The translations under genes and the position numbers were made by a program. Shown here in pieces: positions 18,466 through 26,665 of a DNA stretch of 64,000 nucleotides (its first letter is position 1; each line of letters opens with the position of its first letter). This stretch comes from Kitasatospora sp. SUK 42 (lineage in GTDB: Bacteria > Actinomycetota > Actinomycetes > Streptomycetales > Streptomycetaceae): positions 307,148 through 371,147 of the forward strand of contig NZ_LFMD02000003.1 of the NCBI RefSeq assembly GCF_015776785.2, written 5' to 3'. Under the pieces are notes generated by a model. It saw only the letters and a list, made by a program, of their open reading frames with translations. It did no database searches and had not been told where the DNA came from.

Positions 18466-19119
18466 ATGCCGAAGCGGAGGGCCCGGGGCCTGTGGGTCGC
18501 GGTGACCGTGGGGGTGGTCGGCGTCCTGTGCGCGGCCCTCGGACTCTCGGTGGTGCTCACCGGCGGCTACTCCGTGCACCGGATGGACGGCACCGCGATG
18601 CGGCCGACGCTCCAGCAGGGCGACCGGATGCTGACCGACCGGGTCGCGGCCCGGGACGTGCGGCGCGGCGAGATCCACGTCGTCGACTCCCCCTGGGACT
18701 TCCCGTACCCCGTCGTCTCCCGGGTGATGGCCCTCGGCGGGGACCGCATCGCCTGCGCCGGCGGGCAGCTCAGCCTCAACGGGCAGCCGCTGGACGAGCC
18801 GCTCGACCGGCAGGCCGGCACCTGCGCCCACGACTTCGACGTCACCGTCCCGCCCGGCCGCGCCTTCCTGATGGGCGACCGGCGGGACGAGGCGATCGAC
18901 TCCCGGCTCAGGACCGCGGACGGGCAGCAGGGCACCGTCGACCTCGCCAAGCTGACCGGGGGCCGGGTGGTCTGGCACTCCGGCACCGGCTCCCCCGTCC
19001 TCCCCGGCAAGCTCATCGGCGCGGCGGTCCTACTGGTCATCGGCCTGCTGCTCGCCCTGCTCGGGCTGATCGCCGCGGTCGTCACCGCCTCCATCGCCAC
19101 CGTCCGCCGCCGCGCCTGA
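18466..19119 (+). CDS. S26 signal-peptidase-I-like membrane protein lacking the catalytic Ser and Lys
   Basis: The 217 residues follow the type I signal peptidase plan: an N-terminal membrane anchor (about 9-32), box B (GTAMRPTLQQGDRM), box C/D (RRGEIHVVDSP; YPVVSRVMALGGDRI) and box E (MGDRRDEAIDSR), plus an extra C-terminal membrane helix (about 183-210). The nucleophilic Ser of the S-M-x-P motif is Ala44 (codon GCG), and the general-base Lys before the RV motif is Ser85. Box E also departs from GDNR. It is therefore probably not an active peptidase. The reading frame is intact and GC3-rich, so it is a gene, not decay. A regulatory or binding role is inferred. Confidence 0.82.
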   Translation: MPKRRARGLWVAVTVGVVGVLCAALGLSVVLTGGYSVHRMDGTAMRPTLQQGDRMLTDRVAARDVRRGEIHVVDSPWDFPYPVVSRVMALGGDRIACAGGQLSLNGQPLDEPLDRQAGTCAHDFDVTVPPGRAFLMGDRRDEAIDSRLRTADGQQGTVDLAKLTGGRVVWHSGTGSPVLPGKLIGAAVLLVIGLLLALLGLIAAVVTASIATVRRRA

Positions 19120-19249
19120 CGGAGCGCGCCGTGCCGCCGTGGGGCGGTCCGTACGGCCGTGGGGCGGTCCGGCTATCCGAAAAGCTGCGGTCCCGTGGCC
19201 GAAAGTGGATAGGCGCGCGGGCGCCGCTCCGGAAGGCTGGACCCGAGCA

Positions 19250-19290
19250 GTGGCGGTGCGCCCCCGACGGGGGAGGGGGTGCACCGCCAC
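19250..19290. terminator. Terminator between convergent genes
   Basis: A 10-bp outer stem (19250-19259 with 19281-19290) plus an inner CCCCC/GGGGG pair (19261-19265 with 19269-19273) lies between the S26-like and FAD-dehydrogenase stops. Confidence 0.6.
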
Positions 19291-19323
19291 GCCGCCGACG
19301 TACGGGCCCTCGGCCGACAGGCC

Positions 19324-20979
19324 CTAAGCCACCGCCCGCGCCGCCGCCCGTCCCGCCGTACGGCCGGAGAACAGGCAGCCGCCCAGGAACGTCCCCTCCA
19401 GCGAGCGGTAGCCGTGCACGCCCCCGCCGCCGAAGCCGGCCGCCTCGCCCGCCGCGTAGACGCCGGGCAGCACCTCGCCGTCCGGGCGCAGCACCCGCGA
19501 GGACAGGTCGGTCTCCAGGCCGCCGAGCGACTTGCGGGTGAGGATGTTGAGCCGGACCGCGATCAGCGGGGCGGCGGCCGGGTCGAGGATGCGGTGCGGG
19601 GTGGCGGTGCGGATGAGCTTGTCGCCGAGGTAGCGGCGGGCGCTGTGGATCGCGGTGACCTGGAGGTCCTTGGCGAAGGGGTTGGCGATCTGCCGGTCCC
19701 GCTCCTCGACGGTGCGGCGCAGTTCGTCCGGGTCGATCAGCGGCTCGCGGGTCCTGGCGTTCATGCCGCGGGCGAGGTCGGAGAGGTTGCCCGCGACCAC
19801 GAAGTCCGGTCCGTGCCGCAGGTGCCCCTGGACCGGCCCGGGGGCGCCGGGCAGGGCGCGGCCGAGCACGCCGCGCAGGGACTTCCCCGTCAGGTCGGGG
19901 TTCTGCTCGGAGCCGGAGAGGGTGAACTCCTTCTCGATGATGCGCTGGTTGAGCACGAACCAGGTGTACTCGTGGCCGCTCGCCATGATGTGTTCGAGCG
20001 TGCCGAGGGTGTCGAAGCCGGGGAAGAGCGGGACGGGCAGCCGCCGGCCCTGCGCGTCCAGCCAGAGCGAGGACGGGCCGGGCAGGATGCGGATGCCGTG
20101 GCGGGCCCAGATCGGGTCCCAGTTCCGTATGCCCTCGGTGTAGTGCCACATCCGGTCGCCGTTGATCAGGCTGGCCCCGGCCGCGCCGGCGACGTCCAGC
20201 ATCAGCCCGTCGACGTGCGCGGGCACCCCGGAGAGCAGTTCGGCGGGCGGGGTGCCGAGCCGGGCGGGCCAGGCCTTGCGGACCAGCTCGTGGTTGCCGC
20301 CGATGCCGCCGGAGGTGACGATCACGGCCTGGGCGCGCAGTTCGAAGCGTCCGGCGACCTCGCGCGAGCTGGCCTCGCCGCGGGCCGCCGGGCTGGGCAC
20401 CAGCACCTCGCCGGTGACGGTGTCGACGGCGCCCGCGGTGGCGGCCAGCCCGGTGACCCGGTGGCGGAAGCGCAGGTCGACCAGTCCGCGCGCGGCGGCG
20501 GCGCGGACCCGGCGGACGAAGGGGGCGAGCAGCCCCGGCCCGGTGCCCCAGGTGATGTGGAAGCGCGGCACCGAGTTGCCGGGCCCGTCGGCGAGGAGGC
20601 CGCCTCGCTCGGCCCAGCCGACCACGGGGAAGAACCGCACGCCCTGGCCGTGCAGCCAGGAGCGCTTCTCGCCGGCCGCGAAGTCGACGTAGGCCTCGGC
20701 CCAGCGGCGCGGCCAGGCGTCCTCGGGCCGGTCGAAGCCGGCCGTGCCGAGCCAGTCCTGCCAGGCGAGCGCGTGCGAGTCGCGGATGCGCATCCGGCGC
20801 TGCTCGGGCGAGTCGACCAGGAAGAGGCCGCCGAAGGACCAGTGGGCCTGGCCGCCGAGCGAGGCGGCGGGCTCCTGGTCGAGCAGGATCACCTTCCGTC
20901 CGGCGTCGGCGAGTTCGGCGGTGGCGGCGAGGCCGGCGAGTCCCGCTCCGATGACGATGACGTCGGCGTCCAGGGCCAT
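19324..20979 (-). CDS. FAD-binding dehydrogenase of the fumarate-reductase/KstD flavoprotein family
   Basis: The 551-residue cytoplasmic flavoprotein has an N-terminal dinucleotide-binding fold (VIVIGAGLAGLAATAEL... LLDQEP) and the FAD-closing end AAGEAAGFGGGGVHGYRSLEG. A large substrate-binding domain lies between. The family includes fumarate reductase and 3-ketosteroid dehydrogenase; this subgroup is annotated only as FAD-binding dehydrogenase and its substrate is unknown. The ATG at 20979 starts at MALDADVIVIG. A minus-strand promoter candidate is TTGACC (complement of 21100-21105) with CAGTAT (complement of 21076-21081), 18 bases apart. Confidence 0.88.
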   Translation of the reverse strand: MALDADVIVIGAGLAGLAATAELADAGRKVILLDQEPAASLGGQAHWSFGGLFLVDSPEQRRMRIRDSHALAWQDWLGTAGFDRPEDAWPRRWAEAYVDFAAGEKRSWLHGQGVRFFPVVGWAERGGLLADGPGNSVPRFHITWGTGPGLLAPFVRRVRAAAARGLVDLRFRHRVTGLAATAGAVDTVTGEVLVPSPAARGEASSREVAGRFELRAQAVIVTSGGIGGNHELVRKAWPARLGTPPAELLSGVPAHVDGLMLDVAGAAGASLINGDRMWHYTEGIRNWDPIWARHGIRILPGPSSLWLDAQGRRLPVPLFPGFDTLGTLEHIMASGHEYTWFVLNQRIIEKEFTLSGSEQNPDLTGKSLRGVLGRALPGAPGPVQGHLRHGPDFVVAGNLSDLARGMNARTREPLIDPDELRRTVEERDRQIANPFAKDLQVTAIHSARRYLGDKLIRTATPHRILDPAAAPLIAVRLNILTRKSLGGLETDLSSRVLRPDGEVLPGVYAAGEAAGFGGGGVHGYRSLEGTFLGGCLFSGRTAGRAAARAVA

Positions 20980-21358
20980 GCGCAGTCCTCCGTCGCGGCT
21001 CGCGGCGGCGGCACGCCGGGGGTGGGCGCCGCCACTGGGACGGCGCGCCGAGCGGCCGCCGTCGGTGTGCGCCCGATACTGCGGCCCGGGGTGACGTCCG
21101 GTCAACCGGTCGGTAACAACCGCTCGCACGAATTCCGCTCCACCGCGTTTCGGAAATGCGCCCGATACCCGGCGGACGAAATTCGAAATGGCACCCGGTG
21201 CCATCTGACGGGATTTCCGGAATTTCCGTCAAAGGCATGGACGGCTGCGAAACCTGGCAGTAACTTACCTGCGAGTAGCTGCGGCCCGGCTCGGCACGAC
21301 CCGTACGCCCCGTCGATCGACGACCCCCACCCGTCGTTTCTCTCCCCCAGGAGGAACC
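20980..21358. other. Divergent promoter region of the FAD dehydrogenase and secreted esterase genes
   Basis: No gene seen. It holds the minus-strand TTGACC-18-CAGTAT promoter candidate (21076-21105) and a lower-GC stretch (21110-21280). The imperfect dyad TTACCTGCGAGTAG lies at 21268-21281. An AGGAGGAACC ribosome site for the esterase lies at 21350-21359. Confidence 0.55.
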
Positions 21359-22297
21359 GTGCTCCGCCCTGCCCGGAATTCCCGGCGACTCCGCCATTCC
21401 ACCGCGCTCGCCGCCGTCGCCCTCGGCGCCGCCCTCGCGCTCACCTCCACCAGCGCCCAGGCCGCCACCCCCGCCCCGAGGCACTACGTGGCCCTCGGCG
21501 ACTCCTACGCCGCCGGCGCCGGAGTCCCCGGCCAGTCGGGCGGGCTGTGCCTGCGCTCCGACCACAACTACGGCCACCTCGTCGCCGCCGCCCTCAAGGC
21601 CGGCGGGTACACCGACGTCACCTGCTCGGCCGCCAAGGTCAAGGCCATGACGCAGCCGCAGTACGACGCGTTCATCAAGGTCAACGACCCGCAGCTGGAT
21701 GCGGTGAACGGCGACACCGACCTCGTCACCCTCGGCATCGGCGGCAACGACCTCGCCGCCAGCGACCTGGGCCTCGGCGAACTGGTCGCCACCTGCATCG
21801 CCGGCGCGGTCGTCAACCCGCTCGGCACGCCCTGCAAGGACGTCTACCACCACGGCTACTGGGACTGGAGCACGTGGTCCTGGCAGTACGGCAACGACGA
21901 CCTGGCCGAACGGATCACCACCACGATCGCCCCGCAGATCGCCGACACCCTCCGGCGCATCCACGCCAAGGCCCCCAAGGCCAGGGTCCTGCTGGTCGGC
22001 TACCCGTCCGTGCTGCCCGCCGACGGCTCGAAGTGCGTGCTGCGCCAGCCGGTGACGCCGGGCGACGTCGAGTACCTGTACGGCGTGCTCAAGGGGCTGA
22101 ACGCCGCCCTCAAGTCCACCGCGGCGGCGAACGGCGCGACGTACGTGGACACCGCGACACCGACCCTCGGGCACGACGTGTGCTCGGACGACCGCTGGAT
22201 CGAGGGCGCGCTGCCGGGCTCGCCCGCCGTGCCGTTCCACCCGAACGCCACCGGCGAGAAGGTGATGGCGGACGCGGTGCTGGCCGCGCTGCGGTAG
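21359..22297 (+). CDS. Secreted SGNH/GDSL esterase-lipase
   Basis: A 312-residue extracellular lipid-ester hydrolase. It begins with a Sec signal peptide (RRLRHSTALAAVALGAALALTST, cleavage after AQA). The catalytic blocks follow: GDSYAAGAGV (Ser), GIGGNDLA (Asn) and FHPNATGE (His). Several Cys (around GGLCLR/VTCSAAK, ATCIAG/GTPCKD, SKCV/HDVCSDD) would form disulfides as in the related Streptomyces lipases. GTG at 21359 has an ideal AGGAGG ribosome site. It ends at a strong terminator facing the nickel permease gene. Confidence 0.92.
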   Translation: MLRPARNSRRLRHSTALAAVALGAALALTSTSAQAATPAPRHYVALGDSYAAGAGVPGQSGGLCLRSDHNYGHLVAAALKAGGYTDVTCSAAKVKAMTQPQYDAFIKVNDPQLDAVNGDTDLVTLGIGGNDLAASDLGLGELVATCIAGAVVNPLGTPCKDVYHHGYWDWSTWSWQYGNDDLAERITTTIAPQIADTLRRIHAKAPKARVLLVGYPSVLPADGSKCVLRQPVTPGDVEYLYGVLKGLNAALKSTAAANGATYVDTATPTLGHDVCSDDRWIEGALPGSPAVPFHPNATGEKVMADAVLAALR

Positions 22298-22316
22298 CGG
22301 CCGGTTCAGGAGAACC

Positions 22317-22357
22317 CCGAGGGGCCGGTGACCAGACCCCGGTCACCGGCCCCTCGG
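22317..22357. terminator. Bidirectional terminator between esterase and nickel permease genes
   Basis: A 17-bp stem (22317-22333 with 22341-22357) with a 7-base loop between convergent stops. Confidence 0.8.
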
Positions 22358-22381
22358 TTCTACGGCCCCTCGGCCCTGCGC

Positions 22382-23494
22382 TCACTCCGACTCGGCCGCC
22401 GCGAGACCGGCCGACCACTTCTCCTCGACCTTGCCGAACTTCCAGTACGCGATCGCCGCGGCCCAGGTCAGCACGAACAGGGCGACGATCGCGTAGCCGA
22501 CGAAGTTGAGGTCCAGCGCGCCGATCCAGGCGATCGGGCCGCTGGTGACGTCCAGCTTCTCGCCGACCAGGCCGATCAGCTCGATCAGGCCGATGACCAG
22601 CGCGACCAGCACCGACAGGCCGGTGACGGTCAGGTTGTAGTAGATCTTGCGGACCGGCCGGGAGAACGCCCACTCGTAGGCGAAGTTCATGAACGAGCCG
22701 TCGATGGTGTCCAGCAGGCTCATCCCGGCCGCGAACAGGATGGGCAGGGTCAGCAGCGCGTACCAGGGCAGCGAGAAGGCCGCCGCGCCGCCGGCCAGCA
22801 CCAGCAGGGACACCTCGGTGGCGGTGTCGAAACCCAGGCCGAACAGCAGGCCCACCGGGTACATGTGCCAGGGCTTGGTGACCGCCCGGGTGACCTTGCC
22901 GAGGATCCGGTTCATCAGCCCGCGCCGCTCCAACTGGCGCTCCAGCTCGGCCTCGTCGTACTCGCCGTCGCGCATCCGGCGGAACACCTTGAGGATGCCG
23001 TTGAAGGCGCCCAGGTTGATCAGGCCGAGCAGCAGCAGGAAGGTGCCGGAGACGGTGGTGCCGATGAGGCCCGTCATCCTGTGCAGCGTCGAGTCGTCGG
23101 ACTCCACCTGGCCGGCCAGCGAGCGGATGCCGAAGGCCAGCAGCGCGCAGAGGCCGAAGACGATCGAGGAGTGCCCGAGCGAGAACCAGAAGCCGACCGA
23201 CAGCGGCCGCTTGCCCTGGCCCATCAGCTTGCGGGTGGTGTTGTCGATCGCCGCGATGTGGTCCGCGTCGAAGGCGTGCCGCATGCCGAGGGTGTAGGCG
23301 GTCATCCCCATGCCCGCGCCGAAGACCTGGCCGCCGACGTCGTAGTGCTCGGGCGCGACCAGCGCCAGCAGGGTGAACCAGCCGACGACGTGCAGCGCGA
23401 GGATGAAGCCGCCCATCCCGGCCAGCCGCAGCCACTCCTCGCGGGTGAGCCGGTCGCGCCATCTGACGGGCGCGGCACCTACGGCGCTGGACAT
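22382..23494 (-). CDS. nicT: High-affinity nickel/cobalt permease (NiCoT family, NicT/HoxN-like)
   Basis: An eight-helix plasma-membrane permease of 370 residues that takes up Ni2+ (or Co2+). The NiCoT signatures are clear: RHAFDADHIAAIDNTTR in helix II, LGHSSIVF in helix III and LGFDTATEVSLL in helix V. A cytoplasmic loop (YDEAELERQLERRG) separates the halves. A 17-base Nur-box-like site (TTGCAA-N5-ACGCAA) lies 64 bases upstream of the ATG, so nickel-dependent repression by Nur is likely. It could feed the nickel-dependent urease-like enzyme encoded 24 kb away. Confidence 0.92.
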   Translation of the reverse strand: MSSAVGAAPVRWRDRLTREEWLRLAGMGGFILALHVVGWFTLLALVAPEHYDVGGQVFGAGMGMTAYTLGMRHAFDADHIAAIDNTTRKLMGQGKRPLSVGFWFSLGHSSIVFGLCALLAFGIRSLAGQVESDDSTLHRMTGLIGTTVSGTFLLLLGLINLGAFNGILKVFRRMRDGEYDEAELERQLERRGLMNRILGKVTRAVTKPWHMYPVGLLFGLGFDTATEVSLLVLAGGAAAFSLPWYALLTLPILFAAGMSLLDTIDGSFMNFAYEWAFSRPVRKIYYNLTVTGLSVLVALVIGLIELIGLVGEKLDVTSGPIAWIGALDLNFVGYAIVALFVLTWAAAIAYWKFGKVEEKWSAGLAAAESE

Positions 23495-23557
23495 TCTGTG
23501 ATCCCTTCGGGTGATCCGGGCGGAAGCTGGGCCATCTTTCCCCCCTGGGGCGAGTAG

Positions 23558-23574
23558 TTGCAAGTCATACGCAA
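23558..23574. promoter_or_regulatory. Nur-box-like operator of the nickel permease gene
   Basis: TTGCAA-GTCAT-ACGCAA fits the Streptomyces Nur consensus (tTGCaa-N5-ttGCAA) with only the two weak leading bases of the second half changed. It sits 64 bases before the nickel-permease start. Confidence 0.65.
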
Positions 23575-23778
23575 TTACGGCTCGGTTTCCCTTCCGCCAA
23601 AAATCGCCGTGCGCCGCTGCCGTGACCGGCGGGGGCCCTCCCCGGGAGGCCGGGGGCCTTCGTCAGGAAATCCACCGGTTCCTCCCCTAGGGTCGAACTG
23701 CCGACGCCCGCGGCGCGGCCCCCGTCCGTGCCGCGGGCCGCTCGGCGCTCACCGGCCCGGGACCCGAGGGGAGCGGCC

Positions 23779-25659
23779 ATGCCGTCGTACCCGTTCCACA
23801 CCACCCGCGAGGACGTCCGCATCCCGCTGCCCGACGGCACCGAGCTCGCCGCCCGGCTGTGGCGTCCGGTCACCGAAGGGGCCATCCCCACCCTGCTGGA
23901 GTACTCGGCCGACCGCCTCGGCGACCGCACCGCCGCCGAGGACGCCCGCCGCCACCCCTGGTACGCCGGCCACGGCTACGCCGCCGTCCGGGTCGACACC
24001 CGCGGCCACGGCGACTCCGGCGGCGCGCCCGCCGAACCCGGCAGCGAACGGGAACTCTCCGACGGCGCCGCCGTCGTCCAGTGGCTCACCCGCCGCCCCT
24101 GGTGCAACGGCCGGCTCGGCCTGCTCGGCGTCGGCGCCGCCGGCACCACCGCGCTGCGGCTCGCCGCCCGGGTGCCGGAGACCGTCGGCGCCGTGGTCAC
24201 CGCCTGCCCCGAGGGCGGCCACCGGCTCGGCGGCGCCGTCCTCGCCGCCGACCTGCACACCCGGCTCACCGACCTGGTCGCCAACGCCGCCCTCCCGCCG
24301 GACCCGCGCCGCCTCGGCGACGCCTGGCGGGCCGGCTGGCTGGCCCGGCTGGAATCCCTGGAACCCCCGGTCGACACCTGGCTCGCCGCCGGGGACACCA
24401 CCGTGCCGGTGTCCGTCCCCGTCCTCGCGGTGGCCGGCTGGGGCGATCCGTCCTGCTCCTTCGTCCTGCGGCTGCTCGCCGAATCCCCCACCGCGCACGC
24501 CCTGATCGGCCCCTGGCCGCACGGCCTGCCCGAGGCCGCCCTCACCGAGACCCTGCGCTGGTGGGACCACTGGCTGCGCGGCGTCGACACCGGCGCCCTC
24601 AAGGAACCCGCCCTGCGCAGCTGGATCAGCACCCGCTGGACCGGCGAGGAGGCCTGGCCCTCCCCCGACGTCCGCGAGATCCACTACGACCTGGACGGCC
24701 AGCTGAGCACCGCCGGCACCGCCTCCGACGACCGCTACGTCCACGTCCGCTCCCCGCAGCACACCGGCCTCAACGCCGGCTCCTACGTCCCGCACGGCCG
24801 CCCCGCCGACCGGCCGCCGGACCAGCGCGAGGAGGACGGGCGCTCGGTGTGCTTCGACTCCCAGCCGCTGCCCGAACCGGTCGAACTGCTCGGCGCCCCG
24901 ACGCTGCGGCTGCGGCTGCGGGAGGGCGGAGCCCCGGCGCAGGTGGTCGCGCGGCTCTGCGTGGTCGGGCCGGAGGGCGCCTCGGAGCTGCTCAGCCGGG
25001 GGGTGCTGGACGTCGGCGGGGCGGGCGGGGGCGTGGGCGAGGGGGGCGCGGAGGTCGAGGTCGAGCTCGCCGCCTGCGCGGCCACCGTCCCCGCCGGACA
25101 CCGGCTGCGGCTCGCCCTCTCCTCCGTCTACTGGCCGTGGGTGTGGCCGCCCGCCGACGACACCGGGTACGCCGTCGACCCGTCCCGCTCCACCCTCGGC
25201 CTGCCGGTCCGCCACCTCGCGGCCGACATCGGCACCGCGCCCATCACCTTCGGGACGCCCTCGCTGCCCGACCTGCTGGACATCCACGTCACCGAGCCGC
25301 TCACCGCCCGGCCCGAACACGTCACCGTGCACGACATCGGCCGCCACGAGTGGCGCACCGAACTCTCCCCCGCCGGCGACGGCACCCGCACCCACCCCGA
25401 CGGCCTGGTCCGCGACGAGCACACCGTCACCGCCTACCGCGTCCTCACCGGCGCCCCGCTCAGCGCCCAGGCCCGCTCCGACCGCACGGTGCGGCTGGAG
25501 CGGCCGGACATCGGCTGGGACGTGACCGTCCAGACCCGCACCCAACTGCGCTGCGACGCCGGGCACTTCATCAGCGTCGTACAGCTGCGGGCGCTGGAGG
25601 CCGGGTCGGTGGTGTTCACCCGGGAATGGCAGCACCGGGTGCCGCGAGAGAGGCCTTAA
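23779..25659 (+). CDS. CocE/NonD (peptidase S15) family protein with altered nucleophile position
   Basis: The 626-residue protein has the S15 layout: an N-terminal alpha/beta-hydrolase domain (about 1-280), a helical cap, and a C-terminal beta jelly-roll (about 300-600). The Asp of AGWGDPS and the His of GPWPHG of the usual triad are present. However, the nucleophile elbow, normally G-x-S-x-x-G, reads GVGAAG: Gly119 (codon GGC) stands where Ser is expected. The enzyme may be inactive or use another residue. There is no signal peptide. The frame is complete, so this is not a pseudogene. Ordinary family members hydrolyse acyl esters or X-Pro peptides. Confidence 0.85.
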   Translation: MPSYPFHTTREDVRIPLPDGTELAARLWRPVTEGAIPTLLEYSADRLGDRTAAEDARRHPWYAGHGYAAVRVDTRGHGDSGGAPAEPGSERELSDGAAVVQWLTRRPWCNGRLGLLGVGAAGTTALRLAARVPETVGAVVTACPEGGHRLGGAVLAADLHTRLTDLVANAALPPDPRRLGDAWRAGWLARLESLEPPVDTWLAAGDTTVPVSVPVLAVAGWGDPSCSFVLRLLAESPTAHALIGPWPHGLPEAALTETLRWWDHWLRGVDTGALKEPALRSWISTRWTGEEAWPSPDVREIHYDLDGQLSTAGTASDDRYVHVRSPQHTGLNAGSYVPHGRPADRPPDQREEDGRSVCFDSQPLPEPVELLGAPTLRLRLREGGAPAQVVARLCVVGPEGASELLSRGVLDVGGAGGGVGEGGAEVEVELAACAATVPAGHRLRLALSSVYWPWVWPPADDTGYAVDPSRSTLGLPVRHLAADIGTAPITFGTPSLPDLLDIHVTEPLTARPEHVTVHDIGRHEWRTELSPAGDGTRTHPDGLVRDEHTVTAYRVLTGAPLSAQARSDRTVRLERPDIGWDVTVQTRTQLRCDAGHFISVVQLRALEAGSVVFTREWQHRVPRERP

Positions 25660-25676
25660 AAGTTATTCTTATACAC

Positions 25677-25706
25677 TTGCCTTTCTTTTCTCTTTCGCCT
25701 TATAAA
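25677..25706 (+). promoter_or_regulatory. Strong AT-rich promoter of the racemase gene
   Basis: TTGCCT (25677-25682), an 18-base pyrimidine-rich spacer and TATAAA (25701-25706) lie in a 50-base AT-rich island. Transcription would begin at or next to the ATG at 25715, giving a leaderless mRNA. Confidence 0.7.
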
Positions 25707-25714
25707 TGGCTCCC

Positions 25715-26410
25715 ATGAAGACCCTCGGCCTGATCGGCGGCATGAGCTGGGAATCCACCGCCGAGTACTACCGCCTGCTGAACACGCTCACCCGCAACCG
25801 CCTCGGCGGGCTGCACTCCGCCCGACTCGTGCTCCACTCGGTCGACTTCGCCGAGATCGAGCGGCTCCAGGCGGCGGGGCGGTGGAGCGAGGCCGGCGAG
25901 ATCCTCGCCGACGCCGCGCGCTCGCTGGAGGCGGCGGGCGCCGAACTCCTGCTGATCTGCACCAACACCATGCACAAGGTCGCCGACCAGGTCGAGGCCG
26001 CGGTCTCCGTCCCGCTGCTGCACCTCGCCGACGCCACCGCCGAAGCCGTACGCGCGGCGGGAGTCCGGCGGGTCGGACTGCTGGGGACGGCATTCACCAT
26101 GGAACAGGACTTCTACCGGGGCCGGTTGGCCTCCGGCGGCCTGAACGTCCTGGTGCCGAAGGCGGGTTCGCGTGCCCTGGTGCACCGGATCATCTACGAG
26201 GAGCTGTGCGTCGGCCTGGTCCGCGAGGAGTCCCGCGCGAGCTACCGGCAGGTCATCAGCGAACTGGTGGCGGCCGGCGCGGAGGGAATCGTGCTCGGCT
26301 GCACCGAGATCGAGCTGCTGATCCGGCCGGAGGACAGCCCGGTGCCCGTCTTCCCCACCACCCGGCTGCACGCCGAGGCGGCCATCGACGCCGCCCTGGC
26401 CGCCCCCTGA
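25715..26410 (+). CDS. Aspartate/glutamate racemase family protein
   Basis: A 231-residue cofactor-independent racemase of the Asp/Glu/hydantoin family. The two catalytic cysteines are present: Cys82 in ICTNTMH and Cys196 in GCTEIEL; the N-terminus GLIGGMSWEST is typical of the broad-specificity aspartate racemase (YgeA-like) branch. The ATG at 25715 is chosen because TATAAA lies 8 bases before it and the family starts MKTLGLIGG; the ATG at 25706 overlaps the -10 box. The substrate is D/L-aspartate or a related amino acid by family. Confidence 0.9.
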   Translation: MKTLGLIGGMSWESTAEYYRLLNTLTRNRLGGLHSARLVLHSVDFAEIERLQAAGRWSEAGEILADAARSLEAAGAELLLICTNTMHKVADQVEAAVSVPLLHLADATAEAVRAAGVRRVGLLGTAFTMEQDFYRGRLASGGLNVLVPKAGSRALVHRIIYEELCVGLVREESRASYRQVISELVAAGAEGIVLGCTEIELLIRPEDSPVPVFPTTRLHAEAAIDAALAAP

Positions 26411-26665
26411 AACGGGCTTGCGCGGGGCGGATCACCATCCCGATCGAGCACACGCCCCAGTGGGACGACGAGCACATCCCCCGCGAGGCCGACAGCGCGG
26501 CCCCGGCGACGAGGACCGAGACCAGCGCCGCGATGAGTCGGCATCGTGGTCATCACGGCGCTCGGCTCGATGGCCCTGACCACAGGAATCGAGCATCATG
26601 TCGCCTGGGCTCCGATGTGGGCCCTGACGGACGGCCAGCAGCACGAATACCGCTGAGGTGTGGGG
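26411..26665. other. Gap with possible gene remnants
   Basis: No intact gene is supported. On the plus strand a short frame from GTG 26546 to TGA 26656 encodes a hydrophobic-then-polar tail (ITALGSMALTTGIEHHVAWAP...). On the minus strand, bases ~26538 down to 26420 encode LIAALVSVLVAGAALSAS, a signal-peptide-like stretch with high GC3 but stop codons directly before it and no start in frame. Either may be a decayed fragment of a small membrane or secreted protein. Confidence 0.35.

Noticed and set aside
21264..21281. TTACCTGCGAGTAG upstream of the secreted esterase as a TetR-type operator
   Set aside because: The dyad is imperfect and no regulator is adjacent, so it was only mentioned as part of the gap.
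19082..22240. A 1052-codon minus-strand frame and a 1076-codon plus-strand frame across the FAD dehydrogenase and esterase
   Set aside because: Both cross two well-supported genes in wrong frames and show only repetitive Arg/Gly/Ala-rich translation.
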